From positions 1 through 17,110 of the forward strand of contig JAAYHO010000158.1 in NCBI GenBank assembly GCA_012735335.1: a DNA stretch of 17,110 nt. The letters are read 5' to 3'. Shown here piece by piece: positions 16,300 through 17,110 of the stretch. Numbering within the stretch: position 1 is the first letter of the stretch; each line of letters starts with the position of its first letter. The stretch comes from Gammaproteobacteria bacterium. GTDB lineage: Bacteria; Pseudomonadota; Gammaproteobacteria; Pseudomonadales; Pseudomonadaceae. Under the pieces are notes generated by a model. It saw only the letters and a list, made by a program, of their open reading frames with translations, was not told the origin of the DNA and did not search any database. The position numbers and the translations under genes were made by a program.

Positions 16300-17110
16300 G
16301 CATCCTCCCCGGGGAGCGGCAGAAACAGGGTGAAGGTGGTGTGGCCGGGAGTGCTGTCGCACTCGATCAGGCCCTGGTGACGGGTGATGATGTTCTGGGT
16401 GATCGACAGCCCCAGCCCGGTGCCCTCGGCACGGCCGCTGACCATGGGGTAGAAGATGCTGTCGAGGATGCCCGGAGCGATGCCGGGCCCGTTGTCGGTG
16501 ATCTCCAGCCGACAGACCAGCCGGTGGCGGCGGGGGCCGATGGTGAACTGGCGCAGGGTGCGGGTACGCAGGGTGATCTGCCCGCGACGGCCATCGTCGA
16601 CCGACATCAGCGCCTGCATGGCGTTGCGCACTATGTTCAGCACCGCCTGGATCAGTTGTTCGCGGTCGGCCAGCAGGTCGGGAATGCTCGGATCGTAATC
16701 GCGCAGGAGGTCCAGCTTGCCCTGGGCCTCGGCCTGTACCAAGCTGCACACATGCTCGGTGATCTCGTGGATGCTGATGGGCGTCAGCCGGGGCGGCTGA
16801 TAGGGGCCGAGCATACGGTCAACCAGATTGCGCAGGCGGTCAGCCTCCTGAATGATCACGTCTGTGTAATCCTGCAATGCAGGCTCGCCCAGTTCCCGGG
16901 CCAGCAGCTGGGCCGCGCCACGGATGCCGCCCAGCGGATTCTTGATCTCATGGGCCAGCCCGCGCACCAGCACCCGGGTGACCTCCTGCTTGGACAGCTG
17001 GGCCTCTTCCTTGGTGATGCGCAGCAGGCGATCCCGGGGCAGCAGCTCAAGCAGAATCCAGCTGCGCTCCAGCGCCTGCATCGGGGTGACCGAATAGTCG
17101 GCAATCAGGC
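16296..17110 (-). CDS. ntrB: NtrB (GlnL), nitrogen sensor histidine kinase/phosphatase (5' end missing)
   Basis: NtrB is a soluble kinase and phosphatase that sets NtrC phosphorylation in response to the PII protein (GlnB/GlnK). The frame is open to the window edge at 17110, so only about 270 C-terminal residues of some 360 are seen; most of the N-terminal PAS domain lies outside. Counted from the methionine at 17081, the H-box is GLAHEIKNPLGG with H44, the N-box NIVRNAMQAL with N153, the G1 box DNGPG (196-200) and the G2 box GTGLGLSI (220-227). The methionine at 17081 is not the true start: the open frame continues upstream with the family-like DYSVTP. It is coupled to ntrC by a 4-base overlap. 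Confidence 0.95.

Noticed and set aside
16300..16749. N-terminal extension of ntrC by about 150 residues
   Set aside because: The extension is Pro/Arg/His-rich, lies within the ntrB coding region, and a good ribosome binding site plus the family N-terminus place the start at 16299.

Overview
The window is GC-rich, gene-dense DNA from a gammaproteobacterium of the Pseudomonas / Halopseudomonas type. This rests on gene content and order: the end of a Pil-Chp (type IV pilus chemosensory) cluster; an envZ-ompR pair next to tex, a PaaI-type thioesterase and gshA, as I remember the PA5199-PA5203 order of P. aeruginosa; and trmL beside ntrC-ntrB. I see no phage, transposase, CRISPR array, tRNA or rRNA. 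Nearly all of the sequence is ordinary chromosomal coding sequence, and I did not find a convincing new multi-gene system.

Layout. Positions 1-6226 (+): chpA (5' end outside the window), chpB and chpC, a chemosensory histidine kinase, methylesterase and CheW-like adaptor expected to control type IV pili and twitching. chpC meets envZ tail to tail with a 7-base overlap. Positions 6220-8252 (-): ompR-envZ (P. aeruginosa AmgR-AmgS type), an envelope-stress two-component system with a 4-base gene overlap. Positions 8253-8442: a divergent control region carrying three TTAC half-sites exactly 10 bp apart, a good candidate OmpR box. Positions 8443-12809 (+): tex, a PaaI-family thioesterase and gshA (glutathione synthesis, TTG start). 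Positions 12946-13923 (+): a zinc-independent NADPH:quinone oxidoreductase with its own likely promoter.

Positions 13924-14225 hold no gene. They carry two 92-bp palindromic repeats and the core of a third, lying between the convergent quinone reductase gene and trmL. Positions 14226-14690 (-): trmL, a tRNA wobble-position methyltransferase. Positions 14691-14865: a 175-bp gap with a likely trmL promoter and a pair of hairpins that are near-complements of each other. Positions 14866-17110 (-): ntrC and the 3' part of ntrB, the nitrogen-limitation two-component system acting with sigma-54.

Three signalling systems (pilus chemosensing, envelope stress, nitrogen) are therefore next to each other, but this looks like chance adjacency of core blocks. 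The places worth a second look are non-coding or subtle: the tandem OmpR-like half-sites, the palindromic repeats, the double hairpin upstream of trmL, and phosphotransfer modules of ChpA that have lost the acceptor histidine.
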